This document shows, piece by piece, positions 17,632 to 27,721 of a DNA stretch of 64,000 nt; position 1 is the first letter of the stretch; the number at the start of each line of letters is the position of its first letter. A model generated the notes under the pieces. That model ran no database searches. It had not been told where the DNA came from and saw nothing but the letters and a program-made list of their open reading frames with translations. The position numbers and the translations under genes were made by a program. Location: assembly GCA_016714605.1 (NCBI GenBank), contig JADKDL010000013.1, positions 124,001 to 188,000 of the forward strand, given 5' to 3'. Source of the DNA: Bacteroidales bacterium (GTDB lineage: Bacteria > Bacteroidota > Bacteroidia > Bacteroidales > UBA1715).

Positions 17632-19188
17632 ATGTTTACTACCCACGATATAGATAAGATTACAGGCAAAGGTTTAAGCCTTGATTTAGTTCAAAAACAA
17701 ATAGACCGATTTAAATCTGGTTTCCCTTTTCTCGATATTTCTGAAGCTGCAACTCCTGAGAAGGGAATTAGAATTATTGACAAAAAAGATATAAGCAAAC
17801 ATATTAAGACTTTTGAAAAGAAAAGTAAAAATAAAACTATGATAAAATTCGTGCCTGCCTCGGGTGCGGCTTCGCGTATGTTTAAAAATTCTTTTTCTTT
17901 TTATGAAACGTTCAAAGGAAGCGATCAGGAGTTGGCAAAATTAAAATCTGATAAGAATTTCTACAGCATCAATAATTTTATTGCAAATATTGAAAAATTT
18001 GCGTTCTATGATGATTTAAAAAAACATTTGCAAACAGATGGTTTTTCAATAGATAAATTAATTGAAAACAAGGAATATAAGAAAATTGTTGAATATCTGT
18101 TGTTTAAAGGACTTATGTATGGAAATATTCCCAAAGGATTAATTCTATTTCATAAATATGAAACCGCTTCAAGAACTGCTATTGAAGAGCAATTGGTAGA
18201 AGGCGCTCATTATGCAAAAAATAGTAAGGGCGATGTTTATATTCATTTTACCGTTTCGCCTGAATTTTTAGAGAATTTCAAAGCTCATATAGATCAAATT
18301 AAAAAAGAATATCAAGTAAAATATGGCGTGAAGTACGTTATAAGTTACTCTATTCAAAAACCTCATACCGATACTATTGCTGTTGATGGTTCTAACCAAC
18401 CATTCAGAAATGAAGATAACAGTTTGCTTTTCAGACCAGGCGGTCATGGGGCTCTTATTGAAAACCTTAACGATTTGGAGTATGATATAATCTTCATAAA
18501 AAATATTGATAACGTAGCTCCCGACAGACTAAAACCAATAACGTACGACTATAAAAAAGCACTTGCCGGAATTCTGCTTCATTACCAAGTTCAGATTTTT
18601 AAGTATATTGAAAAACTTGAAAACACGAAACGGGTAACTGATAGAAAAATAAAAAAAATTAAATCGTTTTTGGAAGATGAACTTCAATTCTTTTTTCCTT
18701 CTAATTTTTTTGAACTCAGAAAAGACCAGCAGTCCGACTATATTCTTGAAATACTCAATAGACCAATAAGAGTGTGTGGCATGGTGAAAAACGAAGGCGA
18801 ACCCGGAGGCGGTCCTTTCTTTGTAAAAGAACCAGATGGGGCTATCTCTCTACAGATTATAGAAAAAGCACAGGTTAATACCAAAGATGAAATTCAAAAT
18901 AAACTACTTGAAACATCAACCCATTTCAATCCGGTTGACATAGTTTGCGGAGTATCTGATTTGACCGGTAAGAAATTTAACCTTCTTAAATTTATTGACG
19001 AAAACTCTGGTATAATAACTCAAAAATCTAATTCGGGCAAAGAACTTAAAGCTCTCGAACTGCCTGGCTTGTGGAATGGGGCAATGGCAAACTGGACTAC
19101 AATTTTTGTAGAGGTTCCTATTGAAACATTTACTCCTGTTAAAGAACTAAACGACCTTCTTAGAACTGAACATCAAGAACTCAGTTAA
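17632..19188 (+). CDS. DUF4301 family protein
   Basis: A 518-residue protein conserved in Bacteroidota and known as DUF4301. Recognisable segments are FVPASGAASRMFKNSF (residues about 75-90), a glycine-rich LFRPGGHGALIENL, and GMVKNEGEPGGGPFFVKEPD. The ASGAASRMFK and GGHGAL loops suggest a nucleotide-binding or nucleotidyltransferase-like fold, but this is my reading and no function is established. It starts 287 bp after siaC and is followed 12 bp later by the TPR gene and then comA, so these three are probably one operon. Confidence 0.85.
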   Translation: MFTTHDIDKITGKGLSLDLVQKQIDRFKSGFPFLDISEAATPEKGIRIIDKKDISKHIKTFEKKSKNKTMIKFVPASGAASRMFKNSFSFYETFKGSDQELAKLKSDKNFYSINNFIANIEKFAFYDDLKKHLQTDGFSIDKLIENKEYKKIVEYLLFKGLMYGNIPKGLILFHKYETASRTAIEEQLVEGAHYAKNSKGDVYIHFTVSPEFLENFKAHIDQIKKEYQVKYGVKYVISYSIQKPHTDTIAVDGSNQPFRNEDNSLLFRPGGHGALIENLNDLEYDIIFIKNIDNVAPDRLKPITYDYKKALAGILLHYQVQIFKYIEKLENTKRVTDRKIKKIKSFLEDELQFFFPSNFFELRKDQQSDYILEILNRPIRVCGMVKNEGEPGGGPFFVKEPDGAISLQIIEKAQVNTKDEIQNKLLETSTHFNPVDIVCGVSDLTGKKFNLLKFIDENSGIITQKSNSGKELKALELPGLWNGAMANWTTIFVEVPIETFTPVKELNDLLRTEHQELS

Positions 19189-19200
19189 AAAAGAAAACAC

Positions 19201-20598
19201 ATGGAAGAAGACGATTTCTATTTAGAAAAAGATGAGTTGAATAAGATTTTGGCAAAATGCGAAAATATGCTTAAAACTCAAACAAGTCTCTATTTTGATG
19301 TTTATGAATTTGAATCAATTATAGATTATTATCTGGAGATAAATAAACTAAATACAGCCAACAAAATTATTGATATTGCCTTGAAACAGCATCCCGGTAA
19401 TTTTGAATTAGAACTGAGAAAAGCTAAGATTTTGCTTGATAAAAACGATACTCAAAGCGCTCTTTCTATTCTTAATAGATTGCATAAAACGGAAAAAGAC
19501 AGCCATGAAATATACTTGCTGAAAGGAATCTGCTATGCAAACAACGGCGATTTGGCTAAAGCTGAAAGCTTTTTTAAGCAAATCATAGACTATGATAATG
19601 AGGATATTGAAGATATTCTCTACAACATAGCCCTTACTTTTTTGAATAATGACCATTTTGAAATAGCTCTTAAATATCTTAATAATTCGTATAATCTCTT
19701 TCCAGACAATTATTTGATTATTTACGATATTGCATACTGCTACGATAAGCTGGGTGAGTATGATAATAGTATTGAGTTCTATAATAAATATATAGAAATA
19801 GACCCATATTCAGAAAATGCATGGTTTAACTTAGGTATAGTTTACAATAAAATGTGCGATTACAGCGAGGCTATTACCGCTTTTGACTATGCTTTGGCAA
19901 TAAACGAAGATTTTACCGCTGCGCTTTTCAACAAAGCTAATAGCTTGGCAAACTGGGAAAAATATGTCTTAGCTATAGATGTTTATGAAGAGTACTTGAA
20001 AGTAGACCCAACAAATATTATCGCAATATATTATTTGGGCGAATGCTACGAAAAAACAAACGATTACAAACAAGCCTACAGTTACTACCACCAAACAACA
20101 AAAATGGACAGCAATTTTGCCGATGGATGGTTTGGTAAAGCTGTAATTATGTATTATAAAAAGGAGTATACCAAGGCAGAAAAATTTATTCTTGCAGCAA
20201 TAAAAATAAATGAAGATTGTTCGGAATATTTATTTACTTACGGAAATATACTTCTGGAGAAAAAGGAATACGATAAGGCCATTGAACTGTACAAAAAAGC
20301 TTTAGATATTTCTGAGTTTGAAAAAGAATACTGGATAAGTTACGCTCTCGGATTAAAAGAGAATAATGATATTACAGAAGCAATAGAAGTTCTGTTAAAA
20401 GCTTTAGATTTCTTTGAAAATGATACAGAAATAATATTTACTCTTGCAGCTTGCTACCTTCATAATAAGAATTTTACAGAAGCTGAAAATTACATAAAAA
20501 AAGGATTAAGTTTGGAATCAGATAGTCTTGATTTGTTTTTTGAAAATTTTGAATTGACTCCAGAAGAAGAGATCTTTTTTAAAAAAAATATGAACTAA
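19201..20598 (+). CDS. Tetratricopeptide repeat protein
   Basis: A 465-residue acidic protein made almost wholly of TPR units from about residue 45 onward; I count roughly eleven, with the usual A-x-x-x-Y/F-x-x-A-L pattern (for example AWFNLGIVYNKMCDYSEA). There is no signal peptide, so it is probably cytoplasmic and serves as a protein-protein scaffold. It sits 12 bp after the DUF4301 gene and 9 bp before comA, in the same operon. Similar TPR proteins are widespread in Bacteroidota without a known specific partner. Confidence 0.9.
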   Translation: MEEDDFYLEKDELNKILAKCENMLKTQTSLYFDVYEFESIIDYYLEINKLNTANKIIDIALKQHPGNFELELRKAKILLDKNDTQSALSILNRLHKTEKDSHEIYLLKGICYANNGDLAKAESFFKQIIDYDNEDIEDILYNIALTFLNNDHFEIALKYLNNSYNLFPDNYLIIYDIAYCYDKLGEYDNSIEFYNKYIEIDPYSENAWFNLGIVYNKMCDYSEAITAFDYALAINEDFTAALFNKANSLANWEKYVLAIDVYEEYLKVDPTNIIAIYYLGECYEKTNDYKQAYSYYHQTTKMDSNFADGWFGKAVIMYYKKEYTKAEKFILAAIKINEDCSEYLFTYGNILLEKKEYDKAIELYKKALDISEFEKEYWISYALGLKENNDITEAIEVLLKALDFFENDTEIIFTLAACYLHNKNFTEAENYIKKGLSLESDSLDLFFENFELTPEEEIFFKKNMN

Positions 20599-20607
20599 TC
20601 TAAAATA

Positions 20608-21378
20608 ATGATACATAGAATTCCTTTCCTCCCAAAACGAACCGACAAACCTAGAAATGCCGGAATTTCAATGATTATTGACAAAGGGCTTAGTTCCATT
20701 GAGGCGCAAGGCATGGCAGATGCGTGCGAGAAATATATAGATTTTGTTAAATTCGGATTTGGCACTGCTCTTATTTCTCCTAATCTGAAAGAAAAGATTG
20801 CTATTTACAAAAATGCCGGAATTATTCCTTATTGTGGAGGCTCACTTTTCGAAATTTTCATATTAAGAAATATGTATTCTGAATTTGTTGAATATATAAA
20901 ATCTCTCGAACTTACTCACGTAGAAGTATCTGATGGTTCTATAACCTTAGACCATAAAAAGAAACTCCAATTTATAGAGAAGCTCTCGTTGGAATTTACA
21001 GTAATATCGGAAGTAGGTTATAAAACTACCGACCGTGAACTTACCGACGATGAGTGGACTAAGATGATGCTCGACGAGCTTAGCGCCGGTTCGTGGAAGG
21101 TAATAGGCGAAGCCAGAGAAAGTGGCACAATAGGTATTTATAATGCCGATGGTTCACCAAACAGAAAGCTTATTGACGGGATTCTTGAAAAAGTTCCAGC
21201 AGACAGCATTATTTGGGAAGCTCCGCAAAAAGCTCAGCAGGCTATGTTTATTAAACTTATTGGTTCTGAAGTAAACTTAGGAAATATTTCTACCTCAGAG
21301 GTTATTGCTTTAGAAGCTCTCAGACAGGGTTTACGGGGCGATACATTCTTCGAATTCATACCAAAAAGTTATATCTAG
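20608..21378 (+). CDS. comA: Phosphosulfolactate synthase
   Basis: A 256-residue (beta/alpha)8 protein of the ComA family, which adds sulfite to phosphoenolpyruvate to give (2R)-phosphosulfolactate. Family segments are KFGFGTALISP near residue 49, HVEVSDGSITL near 108 and VISEVGYK near 131. In archaea this is the first step to coenzyme M. In Bacteroidota a link to sulfolactate, or to cysteate and sulfonolipid synthesis, is plausible but is inference. The gene follows the TPR gene by 9 bp. No other coenzyme M genes are in the window. Confidence 0.9.
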   Translation: MIHRIPFLPKRTDKPRNAGISMIIDKGLSSIEAQGMADACEKYIDFVKFGFGTALISPNLKEKIAIYKNAGIIPYCGGSLFEIFILRNMYSEFVEYIKSLELTHVEVSDGSITLDHKKKLQFIEKLSLEFTVISEVGYKTTDRELTDDEWTKMMLDELSAGSWKVIGEARESGTIGIYNADGSPNRKLIDGILEKVPADSIIWEAPQKAQQAMFIKLIGSEVNLGNISTSEVIALEALRQGLRGDTFFEFIPKSYI

Positions 21379-21896
21379 CAGTGTTGCAATAGCAGAAAAG
21401 CTGTTAATTGCAATACTTGTAGTAAAGTCGGGAATATAGTTTTGCACTATTTTCGACTTTGCTGTATTTGCAAATAAATTCAACGGAAAATCTCGGTTCG
21501 GCTTAGGCTGTGCCTAAGTCGTTTATATTTTACAAGGCTTTGCCTTTCTTTAAAATTATTTTACAGCAATTTTAAGCTTTTCAAAATTTCAAATATACAA
21601 GTTAAATCTGCATATATGTTTATTTTTTAATTTATAGGCAATAGCCTATTGAAATATGACCAGTTCAGGCACAGCCTGAGCTGAACGGGGTTATTCCTTG
21701 ATAGAATTTATATAGAAAAAAGTGAAAAATTAAAAATTACATCAATCTTTTAAAACATACTTCACTTACAAGTAATAAAAATACCCTACTTTAGTCGCCG
21801 ATATTTGTATTATTATGCTTTTGAATAAATCGCGTAATATATTCTAATAAATAATTAATTATAAACTAATTGAATTAATATTTTAATAATACTATT
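21379..21896. other. 518-bp gene-free region with inverted repeats
   Basis: I see no gene. There is a hairpin AAAGTCG..CGACTTT at about 21423-21464 that may end the comA operon, a perfect palindrome CTTAGGC-TG-TGCCTAAG at 21502-21518 and a related inverted repeat GTTCAG..CTGAAC at 21662-21686 containing AGGCACAGCCTG. The last two share the GGCTGTGCCT core and flank a 140-bp AT-rich segment. Confidence 0.5.
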
Positions 21897-23048
21897 ATGA
21901 ATAATTTTGAATTTCACAACCCAACCAAACTCATATTTGGTAAAGGAACTATAAGTAATTTGGACAAGTTAATTGCTCCTGAAAAAAAAATATTACTCAC
22001 CTATGGTGGCGGAAGTATAAAAAAAAATGGAGTTTATGATCAAGTAAAAAAAGCTCTTAAAAATCATAATGTAATAGAATTCGGAGGCATTGAACCCAAT
22101 CCGAAGTATGAAACATTACTGAAAGCGGTAGAATTAGTAAAAAAAGAAAACATTGATTTTCTCTTACCAGTAGGGGGAGGGTCGGTAATAGACGGAACTA
22201 AATTCATAGCAGCTGCGGTGAAATTAGATTCAGACCCTTGGAATATTTTAAATGGCAAAGCTCAAATAAAAGCTGCATTGCCAATAGGAGCTATACTTAC
22301 ATTGCCAGCTACCGGTACTGAAATGAATGGTAATTCGGTAATCTCAAAATTAGCAACCAAAGAGAAATATGGCTTTTCGAGCAAATATGTTTATCCAGTA
22401 TTTTCAATACTCGATCCGGAAACATGCTTTTCGCTTCCTGATATTCAAATAGCAAATGGAATAGTTGATGCTTTTGTTCATGTTATGGAACAGTATCTTA
22501 CCTATCCGGTAAATAGTCCGCTGCAAGACCGCATGGCAGAGTCGATACTTATAACACTAACTGAGGTTGGCCCTAAAGCACTGAAAAATAAAACGGACTA
22601 CAATGAAATGGCAAATTTCATGTGGTGTGCAACAATGGCTTTAAATGGCGCTATATCAAGAGGTGTGGCAGAAGACTGGACAACACATATCATTGGACAT
22701 GAGCTTACCGCTCTGCATGAAATAGACCATGCACAAACCCTTGCTGTTGTGCTACCGGGTGTAATGAGTGTAATGAGAGAAAATAAAAAAGAAAAAATTC
22801 TACAGTACGGTCAGCGTGTATGGGGGGTAAATTCTAGTAATGCAAACACTGCAATAGACGAAACAATTGCTAAGACCGAACAGTTTTTTGAGTCTATGGG
22901 AATACCTACCAAATTGAACAAATACAGTGTTGGTCAAGATACAATAGACACAATAGTTAAAAGATTTACCGACAGAAAATCGGTTTTTGGCGAAAAAGGC
23001 GATGTAAATCCTGATGCTGTTAGAAAAATACTTGAAATTAGAAAATAA
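21897..23048 (+). CDS. Iron-containing alcohol dehydrogenase (YqhD/BDH type)
   Basis: A 383-residue group III alcohol dehydrogenase. The N-terminus NNFEFHNPTKLIFGKGTI and the dinucleotide loop GGGSVIDGTKFIAA match YqhD-type NADPH-dependent butanol/aldehyde dehydrogenases. Metal ligands probably come from the IVDAFVHVMEQYL helix and from the HEIDHAQTLA segment near residue 280. The enzyme reduces short-chain aldehydes. It stands alone, with a long AT-rich upstream region and a terminator directly after the stop, so it is probably monocistronic. Confidence 0.9.
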   Translation: MNNFEFHNPTKLIFGKGTISNLDKLIAPEKKILLTYGGGSIKKNGVYDQVKKALKNHNVIEFGGIEPNPKYETLLKAVELVKKENIDFLLPVGGGSVIDGTKFIAAAVKLDSDPWNILNGKAQIKAALPIGAILTLPATGTEMNGNSVISKLATKEKYGFSSKYVYPVFSILDPETCFSLPDIQIANGIVDAFVHVMEQYLTYPVNSPLQDRMAESILITLTEVGPKALKNKTDYNEMANFMWCATMALNGAISRGVAEDWTTHIIGHELTALHEIDHAQTLAVVLPGVMSVMRENKKEKILQYGQRVWGVNSSNANTAIDETIAKTEQFFESMGIPTKLNKYSVGQDTIDTIVKRFTDRKSVFGEKGDVNPDAVRKILEIRK

Positions 23049-23081
23049 AAGATAAGAAGTTATACTTTTATTGTTACTATT

Positions 23082-23136
23082 AAAGGTGCATTTGAGAAAC
23101 TATTTTAAATTTGTTTCTTAAATGCACCTTTTTTTA
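23082..23136 (+). terminator. Intrinsic terminator after the alcohol dehydrogenase
   Basis: AAAGGTGCATTT / AAATGCACCTTT stem with an inner AGAAAC / GTTTCT stem and a following T-run. Confidence 0.85.
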
Positions 23137-23176
23137 TTTTAACACATTCAACTAAACAAGAATTTGATTTACAAGT

Positions 23177-24114
23177 ATGAAAGAAATCTTTAACCTTTCC
23201 AAGCGTTTTATAAAGGAACATTACAATAAGCAACTGTATCTTTCATTTTTCTTAGTTACCTCATTTTTCATATTTGTAAACTATTATGGGGGACGAGAAA
23301 AATATATAATTCACAAATCATTTTTTAAGAATCATTTACCGTGGGTATTTTTGTAATTCATACCGTTTCTTATGTTTCAGTACTGTTTCTTATAAAAATA
23401 TTCAGAAAAAACACTACATTCTTTACCTCTATAGAGTTTTGGATAAAAATAATAGCAATCCTATTTTTGTTGAGCTTAGATAGAGCTCTTTCATTTTATT
23501 CTCTTGCCTCCGATTTGCCATTTCAGGCTTCAATATATGTACACCGAAACGTTAAAAATGTTTTTTGGATAGTTTCGATACTCATACCATGCTATATAAT
23601 GTATAGGGTATGGGACAAAAAAACGGATAATAATTTCTATGGATTCTCATTTAAAAATTTATCAATAAAAACCATACTTTCTCTGCTTTCTATAGTTGTT
23701 TTCTTAACACTAATAGCTTCATTTTCCGACGATTTTCAGCACCAATATCCCAGTTATAAAGAAAAATACGGACTGTACTTCATTGAAAACAACATCTTAG
23801 AAAAATGGCAAACGGTAGCAATCTTTGAATTTTGCTATTTGTTCGATTTTATTTCTGTTGAATTAATTTTCAGAGGATTCTTAATACTGGCATTGGTTAA
23901 ATTTCTCAATAAAGATACCATATTGCCCATGGTTACGCTTTATGTGGTTTTACACTTTGGCAAACCATTAGGCGAAACCATAAGTTCAGCTTTTGGAGGG
24001 TATATACTGGGGGTCGTTGCTTATTACACCAGAAGTATATGGTTAGGTATTATTTTACATATTAGTTTAGCATTTTTCATGGATTTTTTTGCATTTTTGC
24101 AGCATCTGATATAG
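23177..24114 (+). CDS. CPBP-family intramembrane protease, one apparent frameshift
   Basis: An open frame from ATG 23177 (MKEIFNLSKRFIKEHYNK) ends at 23357, and a second frame takes over at about 23341 and runs to 24114. Adding one G to the GGG run near 23341-23344 joins them into 312 codons. The protein has about eight hydrophobic segments and the CPBP motifs in degenerate form: VELIFRGF (motif 1), VLHFGKPLGE (motif 2 histidine) and LGIILHISLAFFMD (motif 3 histidine). Such proteins include CAAX-type and bacteriocin-immunity proteases; the substrate is unknown. It lies 22 bp before the phosphatase gene. Confidence 0.75.
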
Positions 24115-24136
24115 AGACAATAAAACGTTAATAAAA

Positions 24137-24613
24137 ATGGATAAAACAAAAATACTTTTCGTTTGCTTAGGAAATATCTGCAGGTCTCCATCGGCAGAGG
24201 GGGTGATGAAAGCATTTGTTGCTAAGAGAAATCTTGAAGATTATTTTGAGATTGACTCTGCCGGAACCGTGGCCAATCATGTTGGCGAAAAAGCCGATAG
24301 TAGATCGCGAAAACACGCTGCAAACCGTGGATATGATCTTACTAGCATTTCTAGAAAAATAAAATATCCCGACGATTTTGAATATTTTGATTTAATAATC
24401 GGGATGGATAATAATAATGTTGCCGATTTAAAAAGAATGTCAACAACCGAAAAGCATAAAAATAAAATAAAACTAATGACAGACTACTGCACTTCAATTA
24501 ATGCAGATTCTGTACCCGACCCATATTACGGAGGAGCAGACGGTTTTGAATTGGTGATTGATATTCTGGAAGATGCTTGCAATGGGCTGTTAAATGAATT
24601 ACTAAAAAAATAG
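24137..24613 (+). CDS. Low-molecular-weight protein-tyrosine phosphatase
   Basis: A 158-residue phosphatase with P-loop CLGNICRS (Cys10, Arg16, Ser17) and the general-acid segment DPYYGGADGF. It removes phosphate from tyrosine residues. In capsule loci such enzymes (Wzb) act on Wzc kinases; a Wzc is encoded 15 kb away at 39543-42113, but physical distance gives no support for that pairing. It probably shares a transcript with the CPBP gene. Confidence 0.93.
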   Translation: MDKTKILFVCLGNICRSPSAEGVMKAFVAKRNLEDYFEIDSAGTVANHVGEKADSRSRKHAANRGYDLTSISRKIKYPDDFEYFDLIIGMDNNNVADLKRMSTTEKHKNKIKLMTDYCTSINADSVPDPYYGGADGFELVIDILEDACNGLLNELLKK

Positions 24614-24709
24614 AAGCGTTTAATAATAATAAAAATAACCTATTTTCTTTTTATCAATAGATAAGTTATTGAAATACAAGAAAATTGCACTATAATACAA
24701 GAAAATATT

Positions 24710-25339
24710 ATGACAGAATTTTGGGAATCAAGTTTTAGAGATAAACAGGTAATGTGGGGGTGGGAGCCAACCCCTTCTGCAATAATGGCTTTAGAATTAT
24801 TTAAAAAACATGATTTAAATAATATACTTATTCCCGGTTTTGGATACGGTAGAAATGGTAAGATTTTTATTGATAATGGATTGAACGTAACCGGTATAGA
24901 GATTTCCCAAACAGCAATTGATTTAGCAAAAACACACTTTGGAGAAAGCTTAAATATACATCATGGTTCGGTAAATGATATGCCGTTTGATCAGGAACAT
25001 TTCGATGGAATATTCTGCTATGCCTTAATTCATTTATTAAATCAGGAAGAAAGAGAAAATTTGATTAAAAATTGCTACAATCAACTTATTGCTAATGGGT
25101 ACATGCTTTTTGTAGCAATTTCAAAAAAAGATGCAAGATATGGTCAAGGAAAAGAAATTGGTATAGATACATTTCAATCACCTATTGGTGTAACTTTTTT
25201 CTTCTACGATGCTGATTCGGTTGAAAAAGAATTTGGAAAATTTGGTTTAGTTGAAGCCGAAGAAATTGTTGAACCTGAAAATGTTTTAGCAAATAAGCCC
25301 AGCCTAAGGTTTTGGAAAATATTATGTAAAAAAAAGTAA
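24710..25339 (+). CDS. SAM-dependent methyltransferase
   Basis: A 209-residue class I methyltransferase. The start TEFWESSFRDKQVMWGWEPT resembles the thiopurine methyltransferase/TehB-like group. Motif I is IPGFGYGRNG, followed by the acidic residue in VTGIEIS, and motif IV lies around FDGIFCYALIHLL. The substrate cannot be inferred. It has its own upstream region and no obvious partner. Confidence 0.85.
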   Translation: MTEFWESSFRDKQVMWGWEPTPSAIMALELFKKHDLNNILIPGFGYGRNGKIFIDNGLNVTGIEISQTAIDLAKTHFGESLNIHHGSVNDMPFDQEHFDGIFCYALIHLLNQEERENLIKNCYNQLIANGYMLFVAISKKDARYGQGKEIGIDTFQSPIGVTFFFYDADSVEKEFGKFGLVEAEEIVEPENVLANKPSLRFWKILCKKK

Positions 25340-25573
25340 TTAAGCCAATTCTTCTCAATTTTCTTAAACGAAGCTTACACAAAAAAGAAAAGAACATTGT
25401 TTTAATTATATGGGCATAAAATCAAATTTATCCAAACATAAAAATCAAAAAAAAACTGATAAAATATTCCAAGACAAATTAGTTTATTAAATGCAATAAA
25501 TAAGTAATGTCCTTATAACTATGGTTGAAAAAAGAAATAGATTTGTCTTTATTGTTTTTTATTTAAGCCCCTT

Positions 25574-27700
25574 ATGAGATTTAATATTTCTATTAGAGAA
25601 AAATTAGTTGTTTATTTTGTTTCATTAGGAATATTAGCTATAATTTTAGTTGGGGTATATTCATTTTCAAGCGCCAGAAAGGCAATAATTGAAAGATCAT
25701 TTCATCAACTTACCTCAATCAAAGAGGTAAAAAAAGATAGATTACACCGCTTTTTTCTTGATAGAAACAGAGATTTAGGTTACATATCCGATTCGGAAGA
25801 GATTGCTAAAATGCTAAAAAGTATGTATGCCAAAACAGACATACTTTTAGAAAAAGATTCATTCTCAACAAGACTAACCGATGATTTTTTAAAAAAAGGC
25901 AACTACTTTTCAAAACTCATAATAAGCGACACAAACGGCTGCTACATTGAATTAAAAACCAATAAGAAACATGCTTTCATAAAAAATGAGTTTCAATCGA
26001 AATCTCCTTACAAAGATTTATTGATAAAAATAAAGAGATTTAATCAAACCTGCATTCAAGACTTCACAACAAACGATTCTAGCTCTACTCTGCTTATAGG
26101 TGCTCCTATAAAAAACACAAAAAATCAAACAATTGGAACTATAATTTTAGCTATTCCCCAAAACGCAATTAATGAAATTATGTATGAAGATAAAGCTCAT
26201 ACAGGAATTGGTGAAAGTGGAGAATCTTATCTGGTTGGCAGCGATTATATAATGAGAACTGAGTCGAGATTCAATAAAAATTCAGCATTGTTTCAAAGCG
26301 TAAAAACTGAAAGTGTAATAAATGCTTTAAATGGCAATTCGGGTACTAAAGTGCTTAAAGACTACAGAAATATAACTGTTTTGAGTTCGTACAGTCTTAT
26401 AAATGTAAGAGGGATTAGATGGGTTATTTTAGTGGAAATAGACTTCAAAGAAGTAATGACTCCCATTTACAAAATAAGAAACGATATTATTCTTATGAGT
26501 TCATTTATTTCTATGACATTCTTTTTTGTTTCATTTATGATTTCAAAACGCATTACCGATCCACTGATTAGATTGAGTAAAGCAACCATGGAGATAGCTT
26601 CTGGCAAATACGGCAAAAAGCTGCCTATAGAATATGCCGATGAAATAGGCGAACTTACTGAGTCATTCAACACCATGTCTGTTCAAATAAGAGAACAAAC
26701 CAAGGAACTCAAAGAACGCGAGAAAAGACTAAACCACTTTTATGAAGCAACTACAGACGGCATCATTCTTCATGATCGTGGTGTTCCGGTTTTGGTAAAT
26801 CAAGCTATATGCAAACTTACCTATTACTCTCAAAGTGAACTTTTGCAATTGCTTATAGGGGAAATATTCTCCATAAGCGATTATGAAAGTTATATAATGC
26901 ATCCGAATAAATCTTTCTCTTATGAAACCTTGTGCTATAGAAAAGATGGTACATTTTTTCACATTGAAATACAAGAAAAACCTATTGAATTTGAAGGGAA
27001 AATAATAAGCAGTTCTGTAATTAGAGACATATCAGAACGTATTGAAGCAGAAGAAGCAATAAAAAGAGAAAGACAAAAAAGGCTCTCCTCTTTTATTGAT
27101 GGCCAAGAGGACGAACGCAAAAGAATTTCTAGAGAATTGCACGATGGCTTAGGGCAAGTTCTTATTGGCATAAAAATGCGATTGGAAGGTGTGAAATTCA
27201 ATAATCTGGAAAAAGATAGAGAAACGGTTGATTTTCTTAAAGACCTAACTTCGCAAACGGTTAAAGAGGTACGAAGAATTTCTAACGCTCTTATGCCCTC
27301 TGCTCTCCGCGAACTAGGATTGGTTATGGCTATTAATAATCTTTGCAAACAGGTAGAACAAAATCATAATAAAGAGATAAATTTCGACTTCGATGATAGT
27401 GTAAATTTTGACGATGATAGAATTAAAATGTACCTATATAGGGTAATTCAAGAAGCACTCAATAACGCAGTAAAACACAGTGGAGCAACTTGTATTAAAG
27501 TAATTTTGAAATTAGAAAATAATAATTTACACCTCATAATTGAAGATAATGGAGAAGGCTTTGACATAGCTTCGCTTCAAAATAGTGGAAATGGTCTTCA
27601 TAATATGAAAGAGAGAATACAATTACTTAACGGCAAAATAAAAATTATTTCAGGTATAGGCGAAGGAACAATTATAAATGCAAGAATTCCTTTGGTGTAA
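25574..27700 (+). CDS. Sensor histidine kinase, NarX/DegS type
   Basis: A 708-residue membrane sensor. Domain order is a membrane helix at about 12-32, a large extracytoplasmic dCache-like domain (about 40-300), a second helix (about 305-327), HAMP (about 328-380), PAS (about 385-500), HisKA_3 with RELHDGLGQVLIG, and HATPase with VIQEALNNAVKHSGA and IEDNGEGFD. The cognate regulator follows 21 bp downstream. The periplasmic ligand is unknown. Two ATG-rich in-frame alternatives are not needed; the first helix begins right after the start. Confidence 0.93.
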   Translation: MRFNISIREKLVVYFVSLGILAIILVGVYSFSSARKAIIERSFHQLTSIKEVKKDRLHRFFLDRNRDLGYISDSEEIAKMLKSMYAKTDILLEKDSFSTRLTDDFLKKGNYFSKLIISDTNGCYIELKTNKKHAFIKNEFQSKSPYKDLLIKIKRFNQTCIQDFTTNDSSSTLLIGAPIKNTKNQTIGTIILAIPQNAINEIMYEDKAHTGIGESGESYLVGSDYIMRTESRFNKNSALFQSVKTESVINALNGNSGTKVLKDYRNITVLSSYSLINVRGIRWVILVEIDFKEVMTPIYKIRNDIILMSSFISMTFFFVSFMISKRITDPLIRLSKATMEIASGKYGKKLPIEYADEIGELTESFNTMSVQIREQTKELKEREKRLNHFYEATTDGIILHDRGVPVLVNQAICKLTYYSQSELLQLLIGEIFSISDYESYIMHPNKSFSYETLCYRKDGTFFHIEIQEKPIEFEGKIISSSVIRDISERIEAEEAIKRERQKRLSSFIDGQEDERKRISRELHDGLGQVLIGIKMRLEGVKFNNLEKDRETVDFLKDLTSQTVKEVRRISNALMPSALRELGLVMAINNLCKQVEQNHNKEINFDFDDSVNFDDDRIKMYLYRVIQEALNNAVKHSGATCIKVILKLENNNLHLIIEDNGEGFDIASLQNSGNGLHNMKERIQLLNGKIKIISGIGEGTIINARIPLV

Positions 27701-27721
27701 ATACGCTAATAAATACTCATT

